A DNA stretch of 64,000 nucleotides from an uncultured Kordia sp. (GTDB lineage Bacteria > Bacteroidota > Bacteroidia > Flavobacteriales > Flavobacteriaceae): assembly GCF_947489565.1 (NCBI RefSeq), contig NZ_CANLEA010000007.1, forward strand, positions 186,001 to 250,000, given 5' to 3'. The notes under the pieces were generated by a model, which was given only the letters and a program-made list of their open reading frames with translations, did not search any database and was not told the origin of the DNA. The position numbers and the translations under genes are program-made. Below, one piece after another: positions 26,363 to 34,422 of the stretch (its first letter is position 1; each line of letters opens with the position of its first letter).

Positions 26363-27106
26363 TTACCTGAAAAACAATCCATCGCGTAAAAATGCAGCTT
26401 TATAGCGCTCACTAAAAGGAACTTTATGATTGGTTTCTAAAATAATTAAGTTGTCTTCTACGTAGAGTTCTTTTATTTTTTTAATGTTAACCAAATAGTT
26501 ACGATGTGTTTGTTTAAAATCTGGATTCGCCAATATATTCTTAATTTTTGATAACGAAAGCTTGATAAGATAATCTCCTGCATCACAAATTAAACTACAA
26601 TATTTCTCACTCACTTCAATATAATTGATGGTAGATACATTTACTTTCACAACTTTCCGTTGTTTTTTAACAAACAAAAACTCAGGCGCAATCACAGCAT
26701 TGTTCTCCGTAACACTCATAGTGTTTTCTTGACCATGATGCATTTCAATGGCCAATTCAATCGTATACAGCAATTCCATTTCATTAAATGGTTTTAACAG
26801 ATATGAAAAGGGTTTGGTATACTTGGCTTTTTCAAAAATAATACGGCTATGTATGCTTGTTAAAAAAACAAATGGAATCCTAATTCCTTCAGTATCTAAT
26901 TGTTGCGCAAAATCAATTCCTTCTGGCTTTCCGTGAATCATAATATCAAGAACCATAATATCAAACTTTTTATCTTTCAAAGCTTCATGCGCTTCTTGTC
27001 TATTAAGAACATGTGTAACAATATATTCATTTTTTTCAAGGATATCTATAAGTACGTCAGCATCATCTTGTTGATCTTCTAAGACTAAAATGTGTAAGTT
27101 TTCCAT
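26363..27106 (-). CDS. REC-LytTR response regulator, orphan
   Basis: A 247-residue regulator. The receiver domain has ILVLEDQQDDAD and phosphoacceptor Asp54 (IMVLDIMIHG), then FVFLTS and the KPF-type lysine. The C-terminal LytTR DNA-binding domain begins about residue 150 (FLFVKKQRKVVKV, INYIEVSEKYCSL, TGHRNYLVNI-type TQTHRNYLVNI). It is a close paralogue of the regulator at 38550-39296. Its kinase gene, expected just upstream, survives only as a fragment at 27112-27430, so it now lacks its own sensor. It converges with the GH25 gene with a two-base gap. Confidence 0.92.
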   Translation of the reverse strand: MENLHILVLEDQQDDADVLIDILEKNEYIVTHVLNRQEAHEALKDKKFDIMVLDIMIHGKPEGIDFAQQLDTEGIRIPFVFLTSIHSRIIFEKAKYTKPFSYLLKPFNEMELLYTIELAIEMHHGQENTMSVTENNAVIAPEFLFVKKQRKVVKVNVSTINYIEVSEKYCSLICDAGDYLIKLSLSKIKNILANPDFKQTHRNYLVNIKKIKELYVEDNLIILETNHKVPFSERYKAAFLRDGLFFR

Positions 27107-27111
27107 GGTGC

Positions 27112-27430
27112 TTAAATTTTTGGTAGTGAAATTTTTATAATCGATCCTTCGGGTTGATTGTTTTCAATACTCAATGTACTATTATTCTTCTTAATAAGTG
27201 TCACACATAGCAATAATCCTAGTCCGACACCTTTAGAACGATCAATTTTTTCAGTAGTAAGTGTCGTAAGATGGTTAATTTTTAAATTTGATCTGGAGAA
27301 AATCCTTTTTCTGTACCATGTATTTCAATCATACATTATTGATAGGAGTCAATTGTCTTTATATGAATTTCCCCGTGTTTTGGTTTTTTTTATATTTTTT
27401 AATTCACTAATTAATGATTTAGTACTCATT
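27112..27430 (-). pseudogene. Remnant of a TPR-type histidine kinase (ATPase domain only)
   Basis: Reading the minus strand, the last ~55 codons give LTTEKIDRSKGVGLGLLLC, then TLIKKNNSTLSIENNQPEGS and ISLPKI before a stop. This matches the ends of the intact kinases at 39296 and 42915 (GTGLGMQLC, MIKKNNGTFSIESELGKGT). Further upstream MIEIHGTEKGFSPDQI appears in another frame, so there is at least one frameshift and a stop (GEIHIKTIDSYQ then TAA). No start, TPR region or histidine box remains. It sits directly before the LytTR regulator, as the intact kinase does at 39.3 kb. Confidence 0.8.
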
Positions 27431-27666
27431 ATGGAAAGGGTTTTAGGTTAGTAATACGTCATTCTGTAGTTAAATAACGAAATAATATGGTTAGCCTAAA
27501 ATAAATAAAATATTTATAAGTTTTAGAGTAATTACTTACGTTTTTTGTGATTTACATATAGGTAAAAGGCAGATTCATCATGAAATCATCTAATTTACAG
27601 GAGGAATCACTTTGGTTTTTCGGATAATTTTGAAACAATCATCTTTCAGTCAATATCTGTGTAATT
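27431..27666. other. AT-rich non-coding stretch
   Basis: Between the kinase remnant and the end of the LysR gene. I see no gene, hairpin or repeat here. It may hold further decayed kinase sequence that is no longer recognisable. Confidence 0.4.
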
Positions 27667-28587
27667 TTATTCTTCAACCCAATCAAAGTATTTTGTTTTA
27701 ATAGCCAGCTTTTCTGCTTCTAAATAAGAAATAAATGCTTTGGCGACCGGAGAAAGCGATTTGTTTTTTAACCATACTAAATTCCATTGGGTATGAATGG
27801 GCAAACCTTTGTATTTTATAATGTTGATAGCTCCATTGTCCACTGCATTTTTGATTCCCAATAATGGCATAATTGAATAGCCTAAACCAGCAATGACAGC
27901 CTGCTTCAAAGCTTCATTGGAAGTCAACTCAATCTTTTTCTGTACAGATACATTTTTCCCATCAATAAAAGCTTCCATGGCGTTTCGAGTGGCCGAACCT
28001 TTTTCACGATATAATAACGGTTCTTCTTGAAAAATATCTTCAATTTTACCATTGCGTTGCGCCTCGCGTTCCTTTCCACCAACGAGATACAAACTGTTTT
28101 TAAGCAAAGGCAATGTTTCTAAAGATAAATGTGTGGGTAATACAGAAACCAAGGCAAAATCGACCTTATTCTGTTCCAAATCCTTCACCACATTTTGTTT
28201 ATTCGTTACATCAATCGTAAAGTCAATTCCTGCATGCTGATTCACAAAACCCGAAAGGTAATATGGCAAGACATATTTTCCTGTAGAAACACAAGTTAAG
28301 GTTAATTTCCCCGCTAATTTCCCTTGGTATTCTTTGGTTTTATGATCAATTGTAGAAACTTCATCTAGAATTTTTTGAGCCGTAACCGCAATCTCCTTTC
28401 CAAAATTTGTGACATACAATTTACGACCTACGACTTCTGTGAGCGGTAAAGGAAATTGATCTTGAAATTTTTTAAGTTGAATAGAAACGGCAGGTTGTGT
28501 TAAAAATAAAGCTTCCGATGCTTTGGTAATGCTTTGCTTGTTTACAATTTCTACAAAGACTTTGAGTTGATGTAATGTATAGTTCAT
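27667..28587 (-). CDS. LysR-family transcriptional regulator (CbbR/CysB-like)
   Basis: A 306-residue regulator. The winged helix-turn-helix is at the N-terminus (LHQLKVFVEIVNKQSITKAS, ALFLTQPAVSIQLKKF). The effector-binding domain follows (GKLTLTCVSTGKYVLPYYL, SNEALKQAVIAGLGYSIMP). It is divergent from the small protein and SbtA-like permease genes across a 136-bp gap, the usual position for a LysR regulator of its target. LysR regulators control inorganic-carbon uptake in cyanobacteria, so the same role here is a reasonable inference. Confidence 0.92.
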   Translation of the reverse strand: MNYTLHQLKVFVEIVNKQSITKASEALFLTQPAVSIQLKKFQDQFPLPLTEVVGRKLYVTNFGKEIAVTAQKILDEVSTIDHKTKEYQGKLAGKLTLTCVSTGKYVLPYYLSGFVNQHAGIDFTIDVTNKQNVVKDLEQNKVDFALVSVLPTHLSLETLPLLKNSLYLVGGKEREAQRNGKIEDIFQEEPLLYREKGSATRNAMEAFIDGKNVSVQKKIELTSNEALKQAVIAGLGYSIMPLLGIKNAVDNGAINIIKYKGLPIHTQWNLVWLKNKSLSPVAKAFISYLEAEKLAIKTKYFDWVEE

Positions 28588-28723
28588 AAATGATGCTTAT
28601 GTTTTATATAATAAATATAAATAAAAATATATGAATATTAAATATAAACTTTGCACTGTTTAAAAAAAGAGAAAAGTCTCTTAACAATAAAATCTCAATC
28701 AAGTATAAAGTTAAAAATTAAGT

Positions 28724-29017
28724 ATGATGACAACAGCAGAAGTAACGCACAAAGTACAATTAGTAGACGGTAAGTTTACAGCGATGGAAGCAAAAGAAGT
28801 AATCAATTCTTTAATTGATGAAAAAATTAATTTTCACAAAATTCATCGTTTGGCAATCTGTGAAGGAGATATGAATAGCGATACAACTTATGATGATAGC
28901 CGAGTAGGGCAGTTGATACGTGAAAAGGAGAGTTTTAGAGAAATTTATATGGAAGCTAAGCAAGCAGGGAAGCAAGTACGTATCAATGGAATTTTAGAAA
29001 TAGAAATCATCGACTAA
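28724..29017 (+). CDS. Uncharacterised 97-residue protein paired with SbtA
   Basis: I do not recognise a named family. It is a soluble alpha/beta protein (VQLVDGKFTAMEAKEVINSL, HRLAICEGDMNSDT, GKQVRINGILEIEIID). It does not show the GlnB-like motifs expected of SbtB, the normal regulator of SbtA. It is 26 bases upstream of the permease gene and shares its promoter, so a regulatory or accessory role for the permease is likely by context. The start could be either of two consecutive ATG codons. Confidence 0.75.
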   Translation: MMTTAEVTHKVQLVDGKFTAMEAKEVINSLIDEKINFHKIHRLAICEGDMNSDTTYDDSRVGQLIREKESFREIYMEAKQAGKQVRINGILEIEIID

Positions 29018-29043
29018 GACAATTTTGTCTTTAAAAAAAACTA

Positions 29044-30006
29044 ATGGATTTACATTTACTATTCGATAATTTAACGAATCCAGCATTATTATTTTTTGTT
29101 TTAGGAATTATCGCAGCACAAGTAAAAAGCGATTTAGAAATTCCGAAAAACTCTTCAAAATTTATTTCTTTATATCTCTTGCTTGCCATCGGTTTTAAAG
29201 GTGGGCAAGAGTTAGCACATAGCAATTACACAGCAGATATTGGTTGGTCGCTCATTGTAGGAATCGTATTAGCCATTATAGTGCCCTTGTATTCATACTA
29301 TATTTTACGGTTAAAGTTTACAGTAGAAAATGCTGGTGCTATTGCTGCGGCGTATGGTTCGGTAAGTGCCGTAACTTTTGTGACAGCAATTAGCTTTTTG
29401 GAAATGAAAAACATTTCATTTGGCGGACATATGGTTGCTGTAATGGCTTTGATGGAAGCTCCGTCAATTATTGTAGGCGTATTGTTGATGCGAATTCATT
29501 CGAATGGAAAGAAATCATCTAAAGAAATAATAGGACTCGTAAAACATGCAGTCACCAACGGAAGTGTACTGCTAATATTAGGAAGTTTGGTCATAGGTTT
29601 TATGGCAAGTGATGCGCAAGCAGAAGGTATCAAACCATTTACCACAGATATTTTTAAAGGATTTTTAGCCGTTTTCTTATTAGATATGGGAATTACGAGT
29701 GGAAAAGAAATTGGCGCACTGATTAAAAAAGGTTGGTTTGCGTTAATTTTTGCCATCTTTATTCCAATTGTGAACGGAATTACGGTAGCGTATTTATCAT
29801 CACATATATTGAGTAGTGAAGGTGATCGCTTATTACTTTCAATCTTGGCAGCAAGTGCTTCTTATATCGCTGTGCCAGCAGCAATGCGAATAGCAGCGCC
29901 AAAAGCAAATCCAAGTTTATATTTACCAATGGCATTGGCAATAACGTTTCCATTCAATATTACATTGGGAATGCCTATATATATGTGGTTTATTCAATAT
30001 CAATAA
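29044..30006 (+). CDS. sbtA: SbtA-like sodium-dependent bicarbonate permease
   Basis: A 320-residue integral membrane protein with about ten hydrophobic segments. Conserved SbtA (PF05982-type) features include FFVLGIIAAQVKSDLEIP at the start, LLAIGFKGGQEL, AAAYGSVSAVTFVTA, FLLDMGITSGKEIG and SASYIAVPAAMRIAAP. It would import bicarbonate with sodium at the inner membrane, supporting anaplerotic carbon fixation in a heterotroph. No SbtB gene adjoins it; a different small protein does. A strong terminator follows at 30039. Confidence 0.9.
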   Translation: MDLHLLFDNLTNPALLFFVLGIIAAQVKSDLEIPKNSSKFISLYLLLAIGFKGGQELAHSNYTADIGWSLIVGIVLAIIVPLYSYYILRLKFTVENAGAIAAAYGSVSAVTFVTAISFLEMKNISFGGHMVAVMALMEAPSIIVGVLLMRIHSNGKKSSKEIIGLVKHAVTNGSVLLILGSLVIGFMASDAQAEGIKPFTTDIFKGFLAVFLLDMGITSGKEIGALIKKGWFALIFAIFIPIVNGITVAYLSSHILSSEGDRLLLSILAASASYIAVPAAMRIAAPKANPSLYLPMALAITFPFNITLGMPIYMWFIQYQ

Positions 30007-30038
30007 TAAATCACGCCACGTTTTCATAAGTATCGTTG

Positions 30039-30076
30039 CAAAGTCTTACTACATAGGAGTAAGACTTTGTTTTTTT
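30039..30076 (+). terminator. Rho-independent terminator after sbtA
   Basis: A 12-bp perfect stem (CAAAGTCTTACT / AGTAAGACTTTG) with a seven-base loop and a run of seven T. Confidence 0.9.
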
Positions 30077-30084
30077 AAAGCTTA

Positions 30085-30741
30085 TTATCGCTTCATTTTT
30101 TCTTTTATTCTTGCTTTGAGCGAATCAATAAACGAGCTCGAATTTTTATCGATCACAGGATTTAAAAACTCAAGATTGAGTTCGTTGTCTTTTAGATAAT
30201 TTTTAATGTCCTCGGGAGACATGGTTTTAATTTTCTTCTTAAATACTTTAAAGACAATTTCATTATAATAAGTTACAAATTCGGCAGAATCATCGCAAAC
30301 GCCATTATCATCAAGACACATTAATACTTGAACGTCGTATTTACTATAATCGTCTTTTTTGTCTAAATACGCTAAGAAACTCATATCGCAAGGAGTACAA
30401 AGTGATGTGCTATCTTTTACAACAAATGAGGTTGCTTTTGTAGTTTCTGCTTTTCCTTTGTTATAGGCTAAATGCATTTCAGACCGAATACTGTCTATAT
30501 ATGTTGAGCTGCCTACAATATTACTAGTATCATCTTTTAATTTGATAGAATCTAGATTCAAGCCAATTTTGTCACCAATGGCATCTAATTTTGCGTTGAT
30601 AAGCTTTATTTTACGTGCTATAGAATCATCATTTGATTGTATAGCTTCTGCACTGCCTTTAGGAGCTTTTATACAACTAAAAAAGCAGGACAACAGAATG
30701 AGTACGATGAGGAATTTATTGGTATACATTTTTAATTTCAT
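30085..30741 (-). CDS. Uncharacterised lipoprotein
   Basis: A 218-residue protein with a lipoprotein signal (IVLILLSCFFSC, then IKAPKG). No domain is recognised; the mature part is charged and helical, with a CTPCDMSFLAYLDKKDD stretch and a further pair of cysteines (MCLDDNGVCDD). Its 5' end overlaps the end of the preceding gene by 26 bases; a later ATG at 30729 is an alternative start that shortens the overlap. The overlap suggests the two secreted proteins act together. Confidence 0.7.
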   Translation of the reverse strand: MKLKMYTNKFLIVLILLSCFFSCIKAPKGSAEAIQSNDDSIARKIKLINAKLDAIGDKIGLNLDSIKLKDDTSNIVGSSTYIDSIRSEMHLAYNKGKAETTKATSFVVKDSTSLCTPCDMSFLAYLDKKDDYSKYDVQVLMCLDDNGVCDDSAEFVTYYNEIVFKVFKKKIKTMSPEDIKNYLKDNELNLEFLNPVIDKNSSSFIDSLKARIKEKMKR

Positions 30742-31369
30742 TAATCAATTGTTCTCTTTTTTCTTCGGATTCTCTAAATACATATACAACACCATTTGAA
30801 GTACCTTTTGTACCGTTGATGCTAAAGTCAAAATGTGACCAAAATTGACCCACTTCATCAGGTTGAATTGTTATACAACCCAAAGAGCCTCGGCTGTTAT
30901 AATTTCCTAAATCAGAATATCCTTGATGCAAATTTACATATGACATCGTAGTTGGTTTTTTGGTCCAAGAATATCCATCAGTTTTTCGTTGTTCTTCTTG
31001 ATTTATAAGATTCAATCCTTTTACCGTGCCGCCTTTATGTCCGTATTCATTATTGAATAAATGAATTCCTGTATCTACGGTATTGGGTTTGTCGGAACCA
31101 GGTTCTGTTTCTCTAGAGTTTGGATAGCTACTTCCTTTAAAGGGACCAAAAACTTGCTTCTTTTCATTATCAATGACAAAAACAGATGCTGTATACGATG
31201 TATTAGGAACACCCGCGTCTTTGGGCATTGTTTCTTGATCAACGATGTAAATTTCTAATGGCGGAATCTTATTTTCAGTAGTTTCTGCATCACTTGAAGA
31301 TGAACTACTGTAGCTAATAAAAAAGAGTGAAACTGCCAATATAAGCGCTATTTGTATTTTTTTGGTCAT
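30716..31369 (-). CDS. Exported protein with L,D-transpeptidase-like SxGC motif
   Basis: A 217-residue protein with an N-terminal hydrophobic segment followed by a serine run. The C-terminal half has VNLHQGYSDLGNYNSRGSLG then CITI, which resembles the catalytic histidine and S-x-G-C cysteine arrangement of YkuD/DUF2778-type proteins that act on peptidoglycan. The first residues look like a Bacteroidota lipoprotein signal, but the expected cysteine is a tyrosine (FFISYSSSSS). The assignment is tentative. It is upstream of and overlaps the other lipoprotein gene. Confidence 0.6.
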   Translation of the reverse strand: MTKKIQIALILAVSLFFISYSSSSSSDAETTENKIPPLEIYIVDQETMPKDAGVPNTSYTASVFVIDNEKKQVFGPFKGSSYPNSRETEPGSDKPNTVDTGIHLFNNEYGHKGGTVKGLNLINQEEQRKTDGYSWTKKPTTMSYVNLHQGYSDLGNYNSRGSLGCITIQPDEVGQFWSHFDFSINGTKGTSNGVVYVFRESEEKREQLINEIKNVYQ

Positions 31370-31511
31370 GGTATTAACGATTGTATTGCTACAATATAGG
31401 TCTTCTTTTTCTAATTTAAATCAGTAAAAATACGTGTATTTTGAATTAATTTTTTGACTTACTTTTTGTTTTCTAAAAAATAAGATCATCATATATAATC
31501 AATAAAAGCCA

Positions 31512-31541
31512 TAAAAAAACCAATCAAATTAATGATTGGTT
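31512..31541 (-). terminator. Terminator of the N-acyl amino acid operon
   Basis: A 9-bp perfect stem (AACCAATCA / TGATTGGTT) with a run of A on the plus strand, which is a T-run when read on the minus strand. It lies just after the stop of the cysteine-dioxygenase-like gene. Confidence 0.8.
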
Positions 31542-31569
31542 CTGTATATATTTAAAAAAGGAATGATAA

Positions 31570-32310
31570 TTACGAAAGGCAAATGCGCTCATGCAATTTT
31601 TTCATCAATTTTTCTTTTAGTTCAATAATTTCAGGAGTTTGTTCTTGACGGTGATAATAATCAATCATTAGTTTTGCATAATTGATAAATACGTCGTCTG
31701 TTGGAATTGGTCCTGGTTCAAAATCATAAATCTGATCTTCTGGCAAGTTGAAAAATGCACCACCAGTCGTATGATTTACACGATCGTGCTCTAATTCATA
31801 GTTTTTTGCATCGGCAGTAATATCACCGCTTTTGTCACAACAACCGTAAATATGTAAGGTCATATAACGTTCTGTAGAAGGATTTCCCATTTGGTGAATC
31901 ATTGCGTTTACTACTTTTACAACAGAACCAGATGTTAAAATCTCTTTCTTCGCAAAACGCAGTTGATTGTTTCTATTTTGATAAATAAAGTGATGTACAT
32001 TTCCAAATACCTGAACTACGCCCCATTGTGTATATCCATGATTGTGAATAGAAGAATAGTCACCAGGATTCCAAGACATTGCCATAATTTCAAATTTTCC
32101 AGCATCGTAAATCATTTTACGTCCATAACCATCTTCAATTGGGTGATCAAAGTCGGCATAGGCTTCCAAATCTTTTTGTGTAATTTGAGCTTGCTCTACA
32201 AATTCTTTAATACGTGAGGCAGTGACTTTTTCTCCACTATCAACTGCATCCTGTATCAATGTTTTTAGGTTCTCTAAAGCAGGTGCTAAAACTTCTTCTT
32301 GTAACATCAT
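31570..32310 (-). CDS. Cysteine-dioxygenase-like cupin protein
   Basis: A 246-residue protein. The central cupin has the metal-binding HNH motif (SSIHNHGYTQWGVVQVFGNV) and a later histidine in MIHQMGNPSTERYMTLHIYG, similar to type I cysteine dioxygenases, which oxidise cysteine to cysteine sulfinate with ferrous iron. The substrate could differ. It is the last gene of a four-gene minus-strand operon with an N-acyl amino acid racemase, a deacylase and an acyltransferase, so a thiol amino acid or a related compound may be the pathway's substrate. Confidence 0.75.
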   Translation of the reverse strand: MMLQEEVLAPALENLKTLIQDAVDSGEKVTASRIKEFVEQAQITQKDLEAYADFDHPIEDGYGRKMIYDAGKFEIMAMSWNPGDYSSIHNHGYTQWGVVQVFGNVHHFIYQNRNNQLRFAKKEILTSGSVVKVVNAMIHQMGNPSTERYMTLHIYGCCDKSGDITADAKNYELEHDRVNHTTGGAFFNLPEDQIYDFEPGPIPTDDVFINYAKLMIDYYHRQEQTPEIIELKEKLMKKLHERICLS

Positions 32311-32341
32311 GTCCTTTGTGGTTTTTTAAATTAATTTCTTC

Positions 32342-32848
32342 TTACTCGTTTTCAATTATGTATTGCATAATAATCATATCTAACCATTGTCCATTTCTAA
32401 ATCCAATTTGATGTTGACGTCCAACAATGGTGTAACCTAGTTTTTCATTATATGCAATACTTGCTGTATTTGTGGCAAAAACTTTGGCAACCAAATGTTT
32501 GTATTGCAATTGCTTACAAGCATCAATGACAAACTTTTTCATTTGTGTACCATATCCTTTTCCCAATTCCGTTTCGGTGAAATATACAGCAGTTTCACAT
32601 GCAAAACGGTAACCTTCTCGATCGCTATAGCGTTTTATAATTCCCCAACCGATTACAATTTCATGGTCTGTAAAGACATATAATTTTTCCCGATCGTTGA
32701 ATTTTTTCCTCCAACCTGCAATATCTGCAGTGGTTTTAAAGGTTTCTTCCATATTGGAAGTCCCAAGTGTAATATATTCGTTATATATGTTAGCAATACT
32801 CTGATAATCACAAGTGTTTGCTTCTCTTATGTTTGTATTCTGTTGCAT
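32342..32848 (-). CDS. GNAT N-acyltransferase (Pat-like)
   Basis: A 168-residue acetyltransferase-fold protein. I use the ATG at 32848 (MQQNTNIREANTCD), two bases after the deacylase stop, instead of an earlier in-frame ATG inside that gene. Motifs resemble phosphinothricin/amino acid N-acetyltransferases: YNEYITLGTSNMEETFKT, TAVYFTETELGKGYGTQMKK (acyl-CoA loop) and NTASIAYNEKLGYTIVGR. It probably acylates the amino group of an amino acid, making the substrate for the racemase and deacylase encoded upstream. Confidence 0.82.
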   Translation of the reverse strand: MQQNTNIREANTCDYQSIANIYNEYITLGTSNMEETFKTTADIAGWRKKFNDREKLYVFTDHEIVIGWGIIKRYSDREGYRFACETAVYFTETELGKGYGTQMKKFVIDACKQLQYKHLVAKVFATNTASIAYNEKLGYTIVGRQHQIGFRNGQWLDMIIMQYIIENE

Positions 32849-32850
32849 TA

Positions 32851-34422
32851 TCAATCGTTCAATGTCAATACTTTTCCAGGTGTTGCCTTTTGCATTTCTG
32901 CATTTTGAATGAGATGCGAACCATTTACCCATAAATGTTCTACTCCCGACGATAATTCTCTAGGAGCTAAATAGGTAGCATTTGCTTTTACTGAATTTGG
33001 GTCAAATAACACAATATCAGCATAATAATCTTTTGCAATCAAACCTCTGTGTTTTAGTTGAAAAAACTCAGCAGGCAAATACGTTACTTTATGAATGGCT
33101 TCTTCCCAGCTCAACATTTTTTCATCAATGACAAAACGCTGTAAAAATTCCGTGAATGCTCCGTATGATCTTGGATGCGGTTGTCCAATGCTTTTGGGTG
33201 CATTGATCGGATAACTCCAAGAATCAGTACAAATCATTGCATTTGACCACATTACTGCGGTATCAATATCTTTTTGATCAATGCAATGATATACAACCCA
33301 CGTTTCTGTGCTTGCTGCTAATATATCAGCCACAGCTTGTGCGAGTGAAATATTAAATTCTTCTGCAATTTCAGAAACATTCTTATTGTAATATTTTTCT
33401 AAATCGTCTGAAATGATCAACATGCGTGACATGTCGTAATCTTTCTTCTCAATCCAATTAGCAATAGCTGCAACGTTTTCGGCATCGTTCATTTTTTCTG
33501 CTACAGCAGCAATCCCATCTTGTAACATGTACTTAGGAATAAACGCGCGTAGTTTTGTTGAAACTGCCGTATACGGATATACATCACAGGCAGCTTGCAA
33601 TTCGCTGGTTTTATTATATTCCTCAAGCATTTTTAGCACTTTCGGAATTTTTCCCCAGTTTTCTTTTTCAGCAGCTTTGATGTGACTGATAAGTACACGA
33701 ATGTCTGCTTGTTTACCAATGGTTAATGCTTCTGCAACTGCTTCTTCCAATCCATCACGTTCATTACGAACATGTGAAGCATATACACCTCCTTTTTCGG
33801 CAGTTACTTTTGCCAAACTTACAATTTCGTCCATTTCGGCAAAGCAACCAGGCGCATATATCAATCCTGTGGAAATTCCTAAAGCACCTTCGTCCATGGC
33901 TTCTGCTAATGCAGTTTTCATCATTTCTAGTTGCGAAGGTTGTAAATTGTGCCAGTCGTCCATATTTCCTGCACGAAGCGTACTATGACCGACGAGGGTT
34001 GCAATATTGAATTGTAATTTATCTTGTATTTGATCAAAATATTCTTGAAGTGATCGCCATTCAAACGGAAATCCAATTTCGTCCGATAAACGGTTCATGG
34101 TTTTGTCTAAATGTGGTGCAATTGGCGCTGGCGAAGTTCCGCAGTTTCCAAATATTTCGGTAGTAATTCCTTGATATAATTTATGATCGGCAGCATTTGG
34201 AAAGAAATATCCAAAACCTGTAGAAGCATGCGGATCAATAAAACCAGGCGTTAAAATAAGTCCCGTAGCATCGATGGTTTCTTTTGCCGTTGGAGTTTCA
34301 AAATCTTCTCCTTCATAATGAATACATGCAATGCGATCATTTAGGATACCAACATTTCCAATCCTGGCATTTTCCTTATGTCCGGTACAAATTTTTGCGT
34401 TTTGTATATAAAAATCTAGCAT
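32851..34422 (-). CDS. N-acyl-D-amino acid deacylase family amidohydrolase
   Basis: A 523-residue amidohydrolase-superfamily protein. Landmarks are TPGFIDPHAS near residues 58-67, FGNCGTSPAP with Cys94, the region DEGALGISTGLIYAPGCFA and ASHVRNERDG. These match D-aminoacylases. The usual HxH pair in GFIDxHxH is HAS here (His65, Ser67), so the alpha metal site is altered; these enzymes rely mainly on the other site through the conserved cysteine. It hydrolyses N-acyl-D-amino acids. It overlaps the racemase gene by seven bases and is followed two bases later by the acyltransferase. Confidence 0.85.
   Translation of the reverse strand: MLDFYIQNAKICTGHKENARIGNVGILNDRIACIHYEGEDFETPTAKETIDATGLILTPGFIDPHASTGFGYFFPNAADHKLYQGITTEIFGNCGTSPAPIAPHLDKTMNRLSDEIGFPFEWRSLQEYFDQIQDKLQFNIATLVGHSTLRAGNMDDWHNLQPSQLEMMKTALAEAMDEGALGISTGLIYAPGCFAEMDEIVSLAKVTAEKGGVYASHVRNERDGLEEAVAEALTIGKQADIRVLISHIKAAEKENWGKIPKVLKMLEEYNKTSELQAACDVYPYTAVSTKLRAFIPKYMLQDGIAAVAEKMNDAENVAAIANWIEKKDYDMSRMLIISDDLEKYYNKNVSEIAEEFNISLAQAVADILAASTETWVVYHCIDQKDIDTAVMWSNAMICTDSWSYPINAPKSIGQPHPRSYGAFTEFLQRFVIDEKMLSWEEAIHKVTYLPAEFFQLKHRGLIAKDYYADIVLFDPNSVKANATYLAPRELSSGVEHLWVNGSHLIQNAEMQKATPGKVLTLND

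Noticed and set aside
27158-27451. A 97-codon plus-strand open frame
   Set aside because: It is the antisense of the kinase remnant, whose minus-strand reading aligns with intact paralogues.
33701-34010. Two plus-strand open frames within the deacylase gene
   Set aside because: They are opposite a well-conserved amidohydrolase and show no protein-like pattern.
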